Assembly: GCA_003650505.1 (NCBI GenBank)
Contig: QMQL01000076.1
Location: 1 to 5,033 of the forward strand
Reading direction: 5' to 3'
From: Candidatus Acetothermia bacterium
GTDB lineage: Bacteria; Bipolaricaulota; Bipolaricaulia; UBA7950; UBA9294
DNA: 5,033 bases
In this document: positions 1-5,033 of the stretch, piece by piece
Position numbering within the stretch: position 1 is the stretch's first letter
How the letters are laid out: each line of letters opens with the position of its first letter
Notes under the pieces: model-generated
Seen by the model: only the letters and a program-made list of their open reading frames with translations
Databases searched by the model: none
Told to the model about the DNA's origin: nothing
Made by a program: the position numbers and the translations under genes

Positions 1-122
1 ACGAGGTCCTGGGGAGGCTCGCAGCGATCGACCGGGAGGATATCGCCCGCGTCCTCGAGCGGTTCAACCGGCCGGAGATGGCGAACCTCGCCACCGTCGG
101 GCCGAACACCGCCGGACGCTGA
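1..122 (+). CDS. C-terminal fragment of an M16-family (insulinase-like) peptidase, 5' end outside the window
   Basis: The reading frame starting at base 3 is open from the window edge to a TGA at 120-122, giving 39 residues that end LATVGPNTAGR. The pattern of a helical stretch (DREDIARVLERFNRPE) followed by a short hydrophobic strand ending in VGP is typical of the last helix and strand of M16 zinc peptidases and processing-peptidase-like proteins, whose C-termini often read 'l.pe.l.l.vvGP'. The HxxEH zinc motif lies in the N-terminal half and is off the window, so catalytic status cannot be judged. The gene runs in the same direction as coaD, with a 74-bp gap that holds a promoter, so coaD need not depend on read-through from it. 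The family call rests on a short tail and is tentative; that this is a real coding end is more secure. Confidence 0.6.
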   Translation, partial: EVLGRLAAIDREDIARVLERFNRPEMANLATVGPNTAGR

Positions 123-158
123 GGTGGGCAGAGCCGCCCGAGAATCCCCGGCTACTTG

Positions 159-187
159 TTGAGCTTTCCCTTCATCCGGCATAGAAT
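159..187 (+). promoter_or_regulatory. sigma70-type promoter for coaD, giving a leaderless or nearly leaderless mRNA
   Basis: A -35 box TTGAGC (159-164) and a -10 box TAGAAT (182-187) are separated by exactly 17 bp. The -10 ends only nine bases before the coaD ATG at 197, so initiation 7-10 bases downstream would fall at about 194-197, at or just before the start codon. No Shine-Dalgarno sequence exists in 188-196 (cctcgcgcg), which agrees with leaderless translation. The boxes are seen directly; the start point and its use are inferred. Confidence 0.6.
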
Positions 188-196
188 CCTCGCGCG

Positions 197-718
197 ATGA
201 CCATCACGAGTGCGATCTATCCGGGGAGCTTCGATCCGATAACCTACGGGCACATCGATATCGTCCGGCGGGCGAAGAAGCTCTTCCCGCGCCTGTTGAT
301 CGCGATCGTCGCCAACCCGAACAAATCGACCCTGTTCACGATCGAAGAGCGGATGAAGATCACCGAGGCCGCCCTCGCCGAGGTCGGGCTCGATGGGATC
401 CAGGTGATCTCCTACGCCGGACTCCTCGTAAACTGCGCCAAGGAGCATGGGGTGAGCGCGATTGTCCGCGGGCTGCGGGCGAACTCCGATTTTGACTACG
501 AGTTCCAGATGGCCCTGACCAACCGCGACCTCGCCCCACAGTTCGAGAGCGTCTTCTTCATGACAGCGGGAACGTACAGCTTCCTCTCCTCCTCGATCGT
601 GAAGGAGGTCTGCTCCTACGGAGGAGACGTATCGGCGTTCGTCCCGGAGAGCGTCAAGAAGGCCCTCGAGGAGAAACTGGCAGAGAAGCGGGCCGAGAGA
701 TCCTCAGCGGGGGAATAG
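197..718 (+). CDS. coaD: phosphopantetheine adenylyltransferase (PPAT)
   Basis: This 173-residue cytoplasmic enzyme catalyses the fourth step of coenzyme A synthesis: it transfers AMP from ATP to 4'-phosphopantetheine, giving dephospho-CoA and pyrophosphate. It is a single nucleotidyltransferase (Rossmann-like) domain. The N-terminal YPGSFDPITYGH (residues 8-19) carries the TxGH nucleotide-binding motif with H19. K43 in NPNKS matches the substrate-binding lysine, RGLR (91-94) supplies conserved arginines, and LSSSIVKE (130-137) is the C-terminal ISSS-type ATP motif. It aligns nearly end to end with E. coli CoaD (about 159 aa); the extra residues are a charged C-terminal tail after about 160. 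The ATG start is chosen because the family motif begins six residues later. There is no ribosome site; the promoter just upstream suggests leaderless expression. It lies downstream of the M16-like gene and converges with the nuclease gene. All key residues are present. Confidence 0.97.
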   Translation: MTITSAIYPGSFDPITYGHIDIVRRAKKLFPRLLIAIVANPNKSTLFTIEERMKITEAALAEVGLDGIQVISYAGLLVNCAKEHGVSAIVRGLRANSDFDYEFQMALTNRDLAPQFESVFFMTAGTYSFLSSSIVKEVCSYGGDVSAFVPESVKKALEEKLAEKRAERSSAGE

Positions 719-773
719 CGGCTCGATCCCAATCACTGTTACCCGAAGCGACGGAAGGTCAGCCGGCCCGAAC

Positions 774-816
774 GCGACGGTCCAGACCCTGAAGGACCGG
801 CCTGCCATCGCTTTTT
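774..816 (+). terminator. possible imperfect rho-independent terminator after coaD
   Basis: In the convergent gap after coaD, CGGTCC (778-783) pairs with GGACCG (794-799) around a 10-base loop. An outer GCGA (774-777) can pair with TCGC (808-811) if eight bases bulge out, and TTTTT follows at 812-816. The bulge makes the hairpin weaker than a standard terminator. The T-run serves only the plus strand and touches the stop codon of the opposing nuclease gene. No terminator for the minus-strand gene is visible in 719-815, and nothing else is recognisable in that gap. Confidence 0.35.
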
Positions 817-2630
817 CAGTTCAGCTCGAGGCCGACGAGGATCGGATCGTGATCCGAGGAACGGTAGGGATCATCCCGATAGAGGGAGTCGATCTGCCCC
901 TTCGACTTGTAGGCGCTCTCGTACCCGAGGACGGGCGGTTCGTCGGCGTTGATGTGCCAGACCCCGGCACCGGTCACCTGATCGGTCAGGCTCGCCGAAG
1001 CGAAGGCGTGATCGAGACGACCGGCCTCTCCCATGTACACGTAAGTATATGACTCGTCCCCGGAGTAGCAGTCGATGAGATCGGTGTAGCTGGCATCCTG
1101 GATCGTCGCTATCGGATCCTCATTCGGATAAGCGTTCAAATCCCCGACGATCAGGACGTCCGGGTCACCCGAGCCGGTCGGATCGGTCTCGATCCAGGAG
1201 AGGATCGCCTCAGCCGCCTCGGTTCGGTTCCGGTTCCAGCACCCCTGGCCGTCCCCCTGGTCCCGATCCGGGCCGTGGGCGCGGCTCGGGCTCTTCGACT
1301 TCAGGTGGGCGACGAGGACGGTGAACTCCGCCCCGCTCGAGCGCTCGGCGAACGTCTGCGCGAGCGGGGGGCGGTTCATCTCGGGGAGTTCGTCGGCTGG
1401 GAGGACCGCCGGATCGCCGACCGGCTCGACCGACTCGATCCGATAGACGATAGCGACCTTTATCTGATCGGTCCCGAGCCGGTCGACGCCGGGATCGACG
1501 TAGGCATAGCTTGTGCCGCTCGGAGCGGCGGCGTTCATCCCCGAGACGAGTTGAGCGATCGCGCTACCCGGTCCGAACCCGTCGTTCTCGATCTCGGCGA
1601 GGCCGATCACATCAGCGTCAAGCCCTATGAGGGCGGCGACGAGCTTCGCCTCCTGCCGCTCGAAGTCGGCGTGAGTGGCCGCACCGCGGCCCGTGGGAAA
1701 TCCGGACCCGTCGCCATCGCCGTTGAAGTAGTTCTCCACGTTGAACGAGGCGACCTTAAGTCTCCCGTCGAGGTCGGGGGGCGCGGGTGGACGCGGGTTT
1801 GCCGCGATGAATTCCGGATCGACCGTCGGCTCGATCATGTAGGTATCGCTGATCGTCGTCAACACCCCCTCGAGGCCGCGTACCGTGTACCCATCACGGA
1901 GGGTGTTCGTAGCCGAAAGCCCGGGAGAGGGGTAGAGGATCGGGTCGGGGTTCTGGCGGGAGGAGCCATCATCGAGGACGATCCGGTTGAGGACGTTCGA
2001 AGCCATGCAAGCCTCGGCCTCCGCGCCGGGGGCGGCGACCTCGGTCGGGCAATACAAGCGGCCGTTCGATAGGGTTACCTCCCCGTAACGGCCGAGTCCG
2101 TAGGTGTCGGTCACGGTCAGCTCCTGCGGAAACCGGACCCGCATCCCCTCCACCCGCTCCAGCCATCCCCCTTCAGGGATGGGGAGGCGGACCTCGATCG
2201 GGCTCGGGAGCGCCTCCCGCCCGCACTCCCTCACCTGCGAGATCTCCCTCAACTCGGTCAGGCCCTTGTACTCGGCGACCTTCCCCGTGACGCAGACGAG
2301 CTCGCCGACCTCGACGTCAAGGCTCCCGTCCGGGTCGTACACGAAGATCCCCTCCGAGGTGTCAGGGTCGGAATCGGCATCCCGATCCTCCTCCTGGAGG
2401 AAGTAGTCGTCAAGGCCATCCCCCCCGGCATACTCGGCGACGACTACCGCGGAGACGGTGACCGTCTCGCCGATAAGCGGACTCCTCGAACCGGCCCCCT
2501 GGATCGCCGAGATCTTCGTAGGTTCCCCTCCGCACGTACACGGCTCCGGCACATTCCGTTCGGCGATTGGGCCGACGACGAAGACCCCGACCAGACAGGC
2601 AATCACCGCCCACAGCAGTATCCTGTTCAA
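816..2630 (-). CDS. ExeM/NucH-like exported endonuclease (OB-fold plus endonuclease/exonuclease/phosphatase domain)
   Basis: This is a 604-residue protein from a TTG start at 2630-2628, probably an exported metal-dependent DNase used for extracellular DNA degradation. After a short start (MNR), a hydrophobic segment (about residues 4-22) acts as a signal or membrane anchor. An OB-fold-like domain follows at about 40-137 (ISAIQGAG...EGIFVYDP...VTGKVAEY), as in YhcR/ExeM nucleases. The EEP domain starts near 291 and shows FNVEN (296-300), AEIEND with E346 and E348, VAHLKSK with H442, GDLNAYPNEDP with D497 and N499, and SDHDP with D593 and H594. These are the metal, phosphate and general acid/base residues of the fold. 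Acidic loops at 82-90 and 304-308 could bind Ca2+. No LTD domain or GlyGly-CTERM sorting tail of larger ExeM proteins is seen. The frame extends upstream to an ATG at 2684, but that start has no ribosome site and adds unlikely residues. It is the same strand as the glycosylase gene, about 105 bp away. Confidence 0.85.
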   Translation of the reverse strand: MNRILLWAVIACLVGVFVVGPIAERNVPEPCTCGGEPTKISAIQGAGSRSPLIGETVTVSAVVVAEYAGGDGLDDYFLQEEDRDADSDPDTSEGIFVYDPDGSLDVEVGELVCVTGKVAEYKGLTELREISQVRECGREALPSPIEVRLPIPEGGWLERVEGMRVRFPQELTVTDTYGLGRYGEVTLSNGRLYCPTEVAAPGAEAEACMASNVLNRIVLDDGSSRQNPDPILYPSPGLSATNTLRDGYTVRGLEGVLTTISDTYMIEPTVDPEFIAANPRPPAPPDLDGRLKVASFNVENYFNGDGDGSGFPTGRGAATHADFERQEAKLVAALIGLDADVIGLAEIENDGFGPGSAIAQLVSGMNAAAPSGTSYAYVDPGVDRLGTDQIKVAIVYRIESVEPVGDPAVLPADELPEMNRPPLAQTFAERSSGAEFTVLVAHLKSKSPSRAHGPDRDQGDGQGCWNRNRTEAAEAILSWIETDPTGSGDPDVLIVGDLNAYPNEDPIATIQDASYTDLIDCYSGDESYTYVYMGEAGRLDHAFASASLTDQVTGAGVWHINADEPPVLGYESAYKSKGQIDSLYRDDPYRSSDHDPILVGLELN

Positions 2631-2637
2631 CTGATAT

Positions 2638-2642
2638 CCTCC
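2638..2642 (-). promoter_or_regulatory. ribosome binding site that sets the nuclease start at TTG
   Basis: On the minus strand GGAGG (2642-2638) is followed by seven bases (ATATCAG) and then TTG AAC AGG at 2630. This spacing is ideal and places a compact signal or anchor segment right at the N-terminus. The upstream ATG at 2684 lacks any comparable site, so TTG is preferred as the start codon. Confidence 0.7.
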
Positions 2643-2735
2643 GTGGCATCGTACCCCCGGATCCACCCTGAGGGCAAGGAACATCCAACTTACTTACTCA
2701 TCAATGGGATTCACCTGAATTCGAAGTGTGACTAA

Positions 2736-3941
2736 CTAAGCGAGAAACCCGCCGTTGGGAAGCTCTATCCGTTCGCCACCGAGGTAACCGAGGAACCGTT
2801 CGAACACCGCTTGGATCAGCGGATTTGCTAAGGGAAGCCCGCCCGGCTCCTCGTGATAAGAGATGACGGAGAGGATCCCGGTCTTCGGATCGTAGCGACC
2901 ATCAAACCGGCCGACGAACCGATCATTGTAGAGGACTGGAAGGACGTAGTACCCATACTTCCGTTTCTCGGCCGGCTTGTACACCTCCCAGGTGTAGTCG
3001 AACCCCCACAGCCGTCTCGTCGCCTCCCGGCTGCAGATCAGAGGATCGAGCGGGGCGATGAACCGCGGGATCGGATGAAAGTCGGCCGCTTCGGCCTTCG
3101 TCAACCCCTCTGCGATATCTGTCGCCGCGTAATACGTGGTCTTCATCCCCTCGACACGGACCAGGCAGAGCTCGTCCTCCTCGGCCAACCGCTCGGGGAG
3201 CCGGGCGCGCCGGGCCTCGCGGAGGAACGCCCACGCGTCGGCATCCCCCCGGGCGGGAAGGAGGCCGACCATCCTGACGCGGCGCTTCAGAAGGAAGCGG
3301 ATGAACCCGTCGTAGGAGGGCGGGACTTCCTCCAGGAGGCCCTGCGGGATCACCCGCTCGGTCAGATCGAAGTAGCGGCGGTAGTTAACGCGGTGGGAGA
3401 CGCTCAATTTTCCCTTGTTCCAGAGGGACTCGAGCGCCCCGTTCGCCGCCCGGGTCGACTTCCAGGATCGGTCCTCGCCCTGGGCGATCTCCATCGCCCT
3501 CAGCTCCCGGCTGGAGAGGGGGCCGACCTCCGCAACGGCGCGGTAGACCGAATCGATCGCGCCGGGATGCTCCTGCTCGATCCTCTCCTCCCGCCTCCGC
3601 TCCCACGGCTCTCCTCCGGCCTCCATCAGGGCGCGGAACATCGAAAAATCCCCGATCGAGATCGCACAGAGGACCTTGTCCCAGTACTCAAACCCGATCC
3701 GTTCCCCGTGGACGAGGCGGAGGAGATCGCCGGGATGCGTCCCGTCCACTCGCGCCTGGACGACGAGGTCATGATTCCGGCCGAGGACCGGGAGGGGATC
3801 GAGTTGGATCGAGCCGATCGCGGGGAGGAGTCCCCTGATCCCATCCTCTCCTGCCGGCCAGGCCCAGCTGTGGAGTCCGACCGCCCACAGCTGGTAGATC
3901 CGCGCCTGCGAAGGCTCAATGGTGATCTCCATTTCGCTCAT
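2736..3941 (-). CDS. YcaQ/AlkX-family winged-helix DNA glycosylase (HTH_42 / AlkZ-like)
   Basis: About 401 residues, close to E. coli YcaQ (about 410). The family (Pfam HTH_42, PF06224) comprises monofunctional DNA glycosylases that remove bulky N7-alkylated bases and unhook interstrand crosslinks, using tandem winged helices. Seen here, numbered from the ATG at 3941: the N-terminal helix ITIEPSQARIYQLWAVGL; the catalytic QxD motif as QLD at 46-48 (IQLDP), the YcaQ/AlkX type rather than the QxQ of AlkZ; APLDPLICSR (296-305); WGFDYTWEVY (312-321); and KRKYGYYVLP (326-335) with GRFD (344-347), all family hallmarks. Odd: after FEYW (84-87) the usual HEA..P segment reads DKVLCAISI, so the conserved His and Pro are absent. 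Start choice is uncertain: ATGs at 3950, 3941 and 3932 are in frame and none has a good ribosome site. A TTG at 4016 would add a 25-residue unconserved extension. Divergent from wtpA. Confidence 0.85.
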   Translation of the reverse strand: MSEMEITIEPSQARIYQLWAVGLHSWAWPAGEDGIRGLLPAIGSIQLDPLPVLGRNHDLVVQARVDGTHPGDLLRLVHGERIGFEYWDKVLCAISIGDFSMFRALMEAGGEPWERRREERIEQEHPGAIDSVYRAVAEVGPLSSRELRAMEIAQGEDRSWKSTRAANGALESLWNKGKLSVSHRVNYRRYFDLTERVIPQGLLEEVPPSYDGFIRFLLKRRVRMVGLLPARGDADAWAFLREARRARLPERLAEEDELCLVRVEGMKTTYYAATDIAEGLTKAEAADFHPIPRFIAPLDPLICSREATRRLWGFDYTWEVYKPAEKRKYGYYVLPVLYNDRFVGRFDGRYDPKTGILSVISYHEEPGGLPLANPLIQAVFERFLGYLGGERIELPNGGFLA

Positions 3942-3942
3942 C

Positions 3943-3963
3943 TTACCCATAGCGTCGCGGCAT
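3943..3963 (-). other. possible six-codon leader ORF ahead of the glycosylase gene
   Basis: On the minus strand the strong GGGAGG (3976-3971) does not serve any in-frame glycosylase start. It lies seven bases before ATG at 3963, which opens a frame encoding MPRRYG and stops with TAA at 3945-3943. One base later is the in-frame glycosylase ATG at 3941 (TAAGATG). This arrangement would allow translation of the leader and re-initiation at the main gene. The elements are seen; their use is inferred, and a chance purine run is a real alternative. Confidence 0.3.
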
Positions 3964-3977
3964 AACCATCCCTCCCT

Positions 3978-4005
3978 TTGCCTTCTGGCCGCTTCGCTGT
4001 ATGAT
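3978..4005 (+). promoter_or_regulatory. sigma70-type promoter for the riboswitch-wtpA transcript
   Basis: TTGCCT (3978-3983) and TATGAT (4000-4005) are separated by 16 bp. Initiation about seven bases downstream would be near 4012, just before the first base of the riboswitch P1 stem at 4016. That agreement between the predicted transcript start and the RNA structure supports the call. It lies in the divergent region shared with the glycosylase gene, for which no convincing promoter is visible. Confidence 0.6.
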
Positions 4006-4015
4006 TTGGGTGTCA

Positions 4016-4115
4016 AAATCTCCGATCCGTCTTACCTACGGGACAAACCTAAGGTGGACGGGCGATAGGGTGTAGCTGGAAACGGCTATGCCTCCCGTAT
4101 TTGGAAAGGAGGTTT
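4016..4115 (+). promoter_or_regulatory. molybdenum/tungsten cofactor riboswitch (Moco RNA motif, probable Tuco-type) controlling wtpA
   Basis: The leader folds into the Moco RNA architecture. P1: AAATCTCC (4016-4023) pairs over 8 bp, one of them a G-U, with GGAGGTTT (4108-4115), which is the wtpA Shine-Dalgarno. P2: TACGGG (4037-4042) pairs with CCCGTA (4094-4099), extended by CC (4035-4036) with GG (4103-4104) past a UUU bulge. A long hairpin pairs 4068-4078 with 4083-4093 (11 bp including wobbles) under a GAAA tetraloop (4079-4082). The 3' block GCCTCCCGTATTTGGAAAGG (4090-4109) matches, as I recall it, the end of the E. coli moaA Moco leader with one pyrimidine change. The segment 4043-4067, where E. 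coli has the P3 arm, is a 25-nt linker with at most a 3-bp hairpin. P3 loss was proposed to mark variants sensing tungsten cofactor. Ligand-stabilised P1 would hide the ribosome site and shut off uptake; that direction is inferred. Confidence 0.87.
4105..4113 (+). promoter_or_regulatory. strong wtpA ribosome binding site inside the riboswitch P1 stem
   Basis: AAAGGAGGT is an almost complete anti-16S match, with GGAGG (4108-4112) four bases before the ATG at 4117. Those same five bases and the following TTT form the 3' strand of P1, so the site is exposed only when P1 is open. Confidence 0.85.
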
Positions 4116-4116
4116 A

Positions 4117-5028
4117 ATGAGGTTCCGCACGGTGCTCCTTGCCGGAGCGTTGCTGCTCGCATCGTTTCAGGTCTCGTTTACCCAGGCCGACACCGGCCCG
4201 CTTCTCATCTTCCACGCCGGGAGCCTCACCGTCCCGTTGGACCGCCTGACAGAGGCGTTCCGGGTCGAACACCCGCGGGTGACATTCGCCCCCGAGTCCT
4301 CGGGGAGCCGGACCGCCGCCCGGAAGGTGAGCGAGCTCGGCCGGGAGGCGGATATCGTGATGTCCGCCGATTACACGGTGATCGATGAGCTCCTCATCCC
4401 CGAGTTCGCCGACTGGAACATCGAGTTCGCCTGCAACACGATGGTGATCGCCTACACCGACCGATCGGCGTACGCGGATGAAATCACTCCGGACAACTGG
4501 TACGAGATCATCACCCGGCCGGGCGTGAACTACAGCCACTCCGACCCGGATGCCGATCCATGCGGCTACCGGACGCTGATGGTCTGGCAACTGGCTGACC
4601 GCTACTACGACGTCCCCGGGCTTTACGAGAGGCTCGCGGAAGGCTGCCCGCCGGCGAACGTCCGGCCGAAGGCGGTGGAGCTGATCGCCCTTCTGCAATC
4701 GGGGGAGATCGACTACGCGTTCGAGTATCGCTCGGTCGCGGTGCAGCACGATCTTGAGTTCGTCGAGCTTCCGGACGAGATCAACCTTAGCCGGACGGAG
4801 TACGCCGATTTCTACGCCGGAGCGGAGGTCACCATCAGCGGGAAGGAGCCGGGAGAGACGATCACCAAACGCGGAGCCCCGATCATCTACGGGCTGACGA
4901 TCCCGAAGGATGCCCCTCATCCGGAGCTGGCGGCGGAGTTCGTGGCGTTCGTCCGAGGACGAACGCCACGAACTCCGCCGCCAGCTCCGGGTGAGGGGCA
5001 TCCTTCGGGATCGTCAGCCCGTCGATGA
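4117..5028 (+). CDS. wtpA: tungstate/molybdate ABC transporter substrate-binding protein; 3' end corrupted by a fold-back
   Basis: This is the exported protein that captures tungstate or molybdate and delivers it to a WtpBC permease/ATPase. A Sec signal peptide covers residues 1-24 (MRFR, hydrophobic core, likely cut after TQA); no lipobox cysteine is seen. The mature part shows HAGSLT (33-38), SSGSRTAARK (61-70), HSDPDADPCGYRT (141-153) and FEYRSVAVQH (202-211). By analogy with WtpA/ModA of Archaeoglobus, D147 and E203 are candidates for the two carboxylates that give six-coordinate oxyanion binding. Residues up to about 279 (EFVAFV) follow the family. Residues 280-303 are translated from the reverse complement of the gene's own 3' end and are not real. 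The true C-terminus (some tens of residues) is missing, so treat the CDS as partial beyond base 4954. It is preceded by a strong ribosome site within a Moco/Tuco-type riboswitch. wtpB and wtpC would be expected downstream. Confidence 0.9.
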   Translation: MRFRTVLLAGALLLASFQVSFTQADTGPLLIFHAGSLTVPLDRLTEAFRVEHPRVTFAPESSGSRTAARKVSELGREADIVMSADYTVIDELLIPEFADWNIEFACNTMVIAYTDRSAYADEITPDNWYEIITRPGVNYSHSDPDADPCGYRTLMVWQLADRYYDVPGLYERLAEGCPPANVRPKAVELIALLQSGEIDYAFEYRSVAVQHDLEFVELPDEINLSRTEYADFYAGAEVTISGKEPGETITKRGAPIIYGLTIPKDAPHPELAAEFVAFVRGRTPRTPPPAPGEGHPSGSSARR

Positions 5029-5033
5029 TCGGG
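4878..5033. repeat. 77-bp inverted repeat with 2-bp centre at the window end (probable assembly or chimera artefact)
   Basis: Bases 4878-4954 and 4957-5033 are reverse complements with 75 of 77 positions paired; the centre is GA at 4955-4956. The two mismatches are 4888/5023 and 4920/4991. The left arm is ordinary wtpA coding sequence with conserved protein motifs, so the right arm is a reversed copy. The palindrome runs exactly to the last base of the window, as expected for a fold-back or chimeric junction at a contig end rather than a biological repeat. Confidence 0.95.

Noticed and set aside
1275..2072. Plus-strand open frame (265 codons) opposite the nuclease gene
   Set aside because: It is antisense to the OB-fold/EEP coding sequence, has no domain and no ribosome site, and is a codon-bias shadow.
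2452..2468. Perfect 8-bp inverted repeat with a 1-base centre (GAGACGGT g ACCGTCTC)
   Set aside because: It lies inside the nuclease coding sequence, over a Thr-Val-Thr-Val strand whose repeated codons explain the symmetry; no T-run or regulatory context.
2598..2630. VIAC near the nuclease N-terminus as a lipoprotein lipobox
   Set aside because: The cysteine is only about residue 12 from the TTG start, leaving too short a hydrophobic region before it, and hydrophobic residues continue well past it.
2648..2677. Minus-strand TTGCCC (2677-2672) and TACGAT (2653-2648) as a promoter for the nuclease gene
   Set aside because: The 18-bp spacing is acceptable, but the predicted transcript start near 2641 would cut into the GGAGG ribosome site at 2642-2638, so it is too weak to list.
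2853..3965. Long plus-strand open frame (370 codons) opposite the glycosylase gene
   Set aside because: The translation is rich in Asp, Arg and Pro with no recognisable domain. The minus strand encodes clear family motifs across the same stretch, so this is a shadow of biased codon use.
4011..4016. TTGACA on the minus strand as a -35 box, and its TTG as the glycosylase start codon
   Set aside because: No -10 box lies 16-18 bases further on, no ribosome site precedes the TTG, and the added N-terminus matches nothing in the family. The bases are explained by the wtpA promoter/riboswitch region.
4114..5001. Minus-strand open frame (295 codons) opposite wtpA
   Set aside because: It begins within the artefactual inverted repeat and is antisense to well-conserved WtpA motifs.
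4878..5033. The inverted repeat as a transcription terminator or mobile-element end
   Set aside because: The left arm is conserved wtpA coding sequence, the arms are far longer than a terminator stem, no T-run follows, and the repeat stops exactly at the window edge.
1..5033. tRNA, rRNA, CRISPR array, insertion sequence or phage genes
   Set aside because: No cloverleaf, regularly spaced repeats, transposase or phage-like reading frames were seen on either strand.

Overview
The window (5,033 bp, roughly 60% G+C, densely coding) looks like a contig end from an uncultured, probably anaerobic bacterium. The genes are bacterial housekeeping or envelope genes. Some have strong GGAGG-type ribosome sites, while coaD appears to be transcribed almost leaderless. 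A tungstate/molybdate transporter controlled by a Moco/Tuco-type riboswitch suggests a lifestyle using molybdo- or tungsto-pterin enzymes. A candidate phylum such as Bipolaricaulota/Acetothermia would fit, but that is only an impression; no taxonomic marker is present.

Layout. Bases 1-122 (+) are the last 39 codons of a gene resembling the C-terminus of an M16 (insulinase-like) zinc peptidase. A promoter at 159-187 sits just upstream of coaD (197-718, +), which encodes phosphopantetheine adenylyltransferase of CoA synthesis. A ~100-bp convergent gap with a possible imperfect terminator follows. On the minus strand are a secreted or membrane-anchored ExeM/NucH-like endonuclease (816-2630; N-terminal OB-fold plus C-terminal endonuclease/exonuclease/phosphatase domain; start reassigned to TTG by its ribosome site) and a YcaQ/AlkX-family DNA glycosylase (2736-3941). 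The glycosylase keeps the QxD catalytic motif but has lost a conserved His/Pro segment. Divergently transcribed from it is wtpA (4117 onward, +), the periplasmic tungstate/molybdate-binding protein.

The most informative region is 3978-4116. A sigma70-like promoter is followed within a few bases by an RNA that matches the Moco riboswitch: a P1 stem that captures the wtpA Shine-Dalgarno, a P2 stem, an 11-bp GAAA-capped hairpin, and the conserved 3' block GCCUCCCGUAUyUGGAAAGG. The P3 arm found in E. coli moaA is replaced by a 25-nt linker. That is the feature proposed for tungsten-cofactor (Tuco) variants and agrees with the gene it controls.

The last 156 bp form a near-perfect inverted repeat (77-bp arms, 2-bp centre, 75/77 pairing) that folds the end of wtpA back on itself. 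Translation past base 4954 is therefore antisense wtpA and should not be read as real protein. This is most likely an assembly or chimera artefact at the contig end; the rest of wtpA and the expected wtpB/wtpC are missing.
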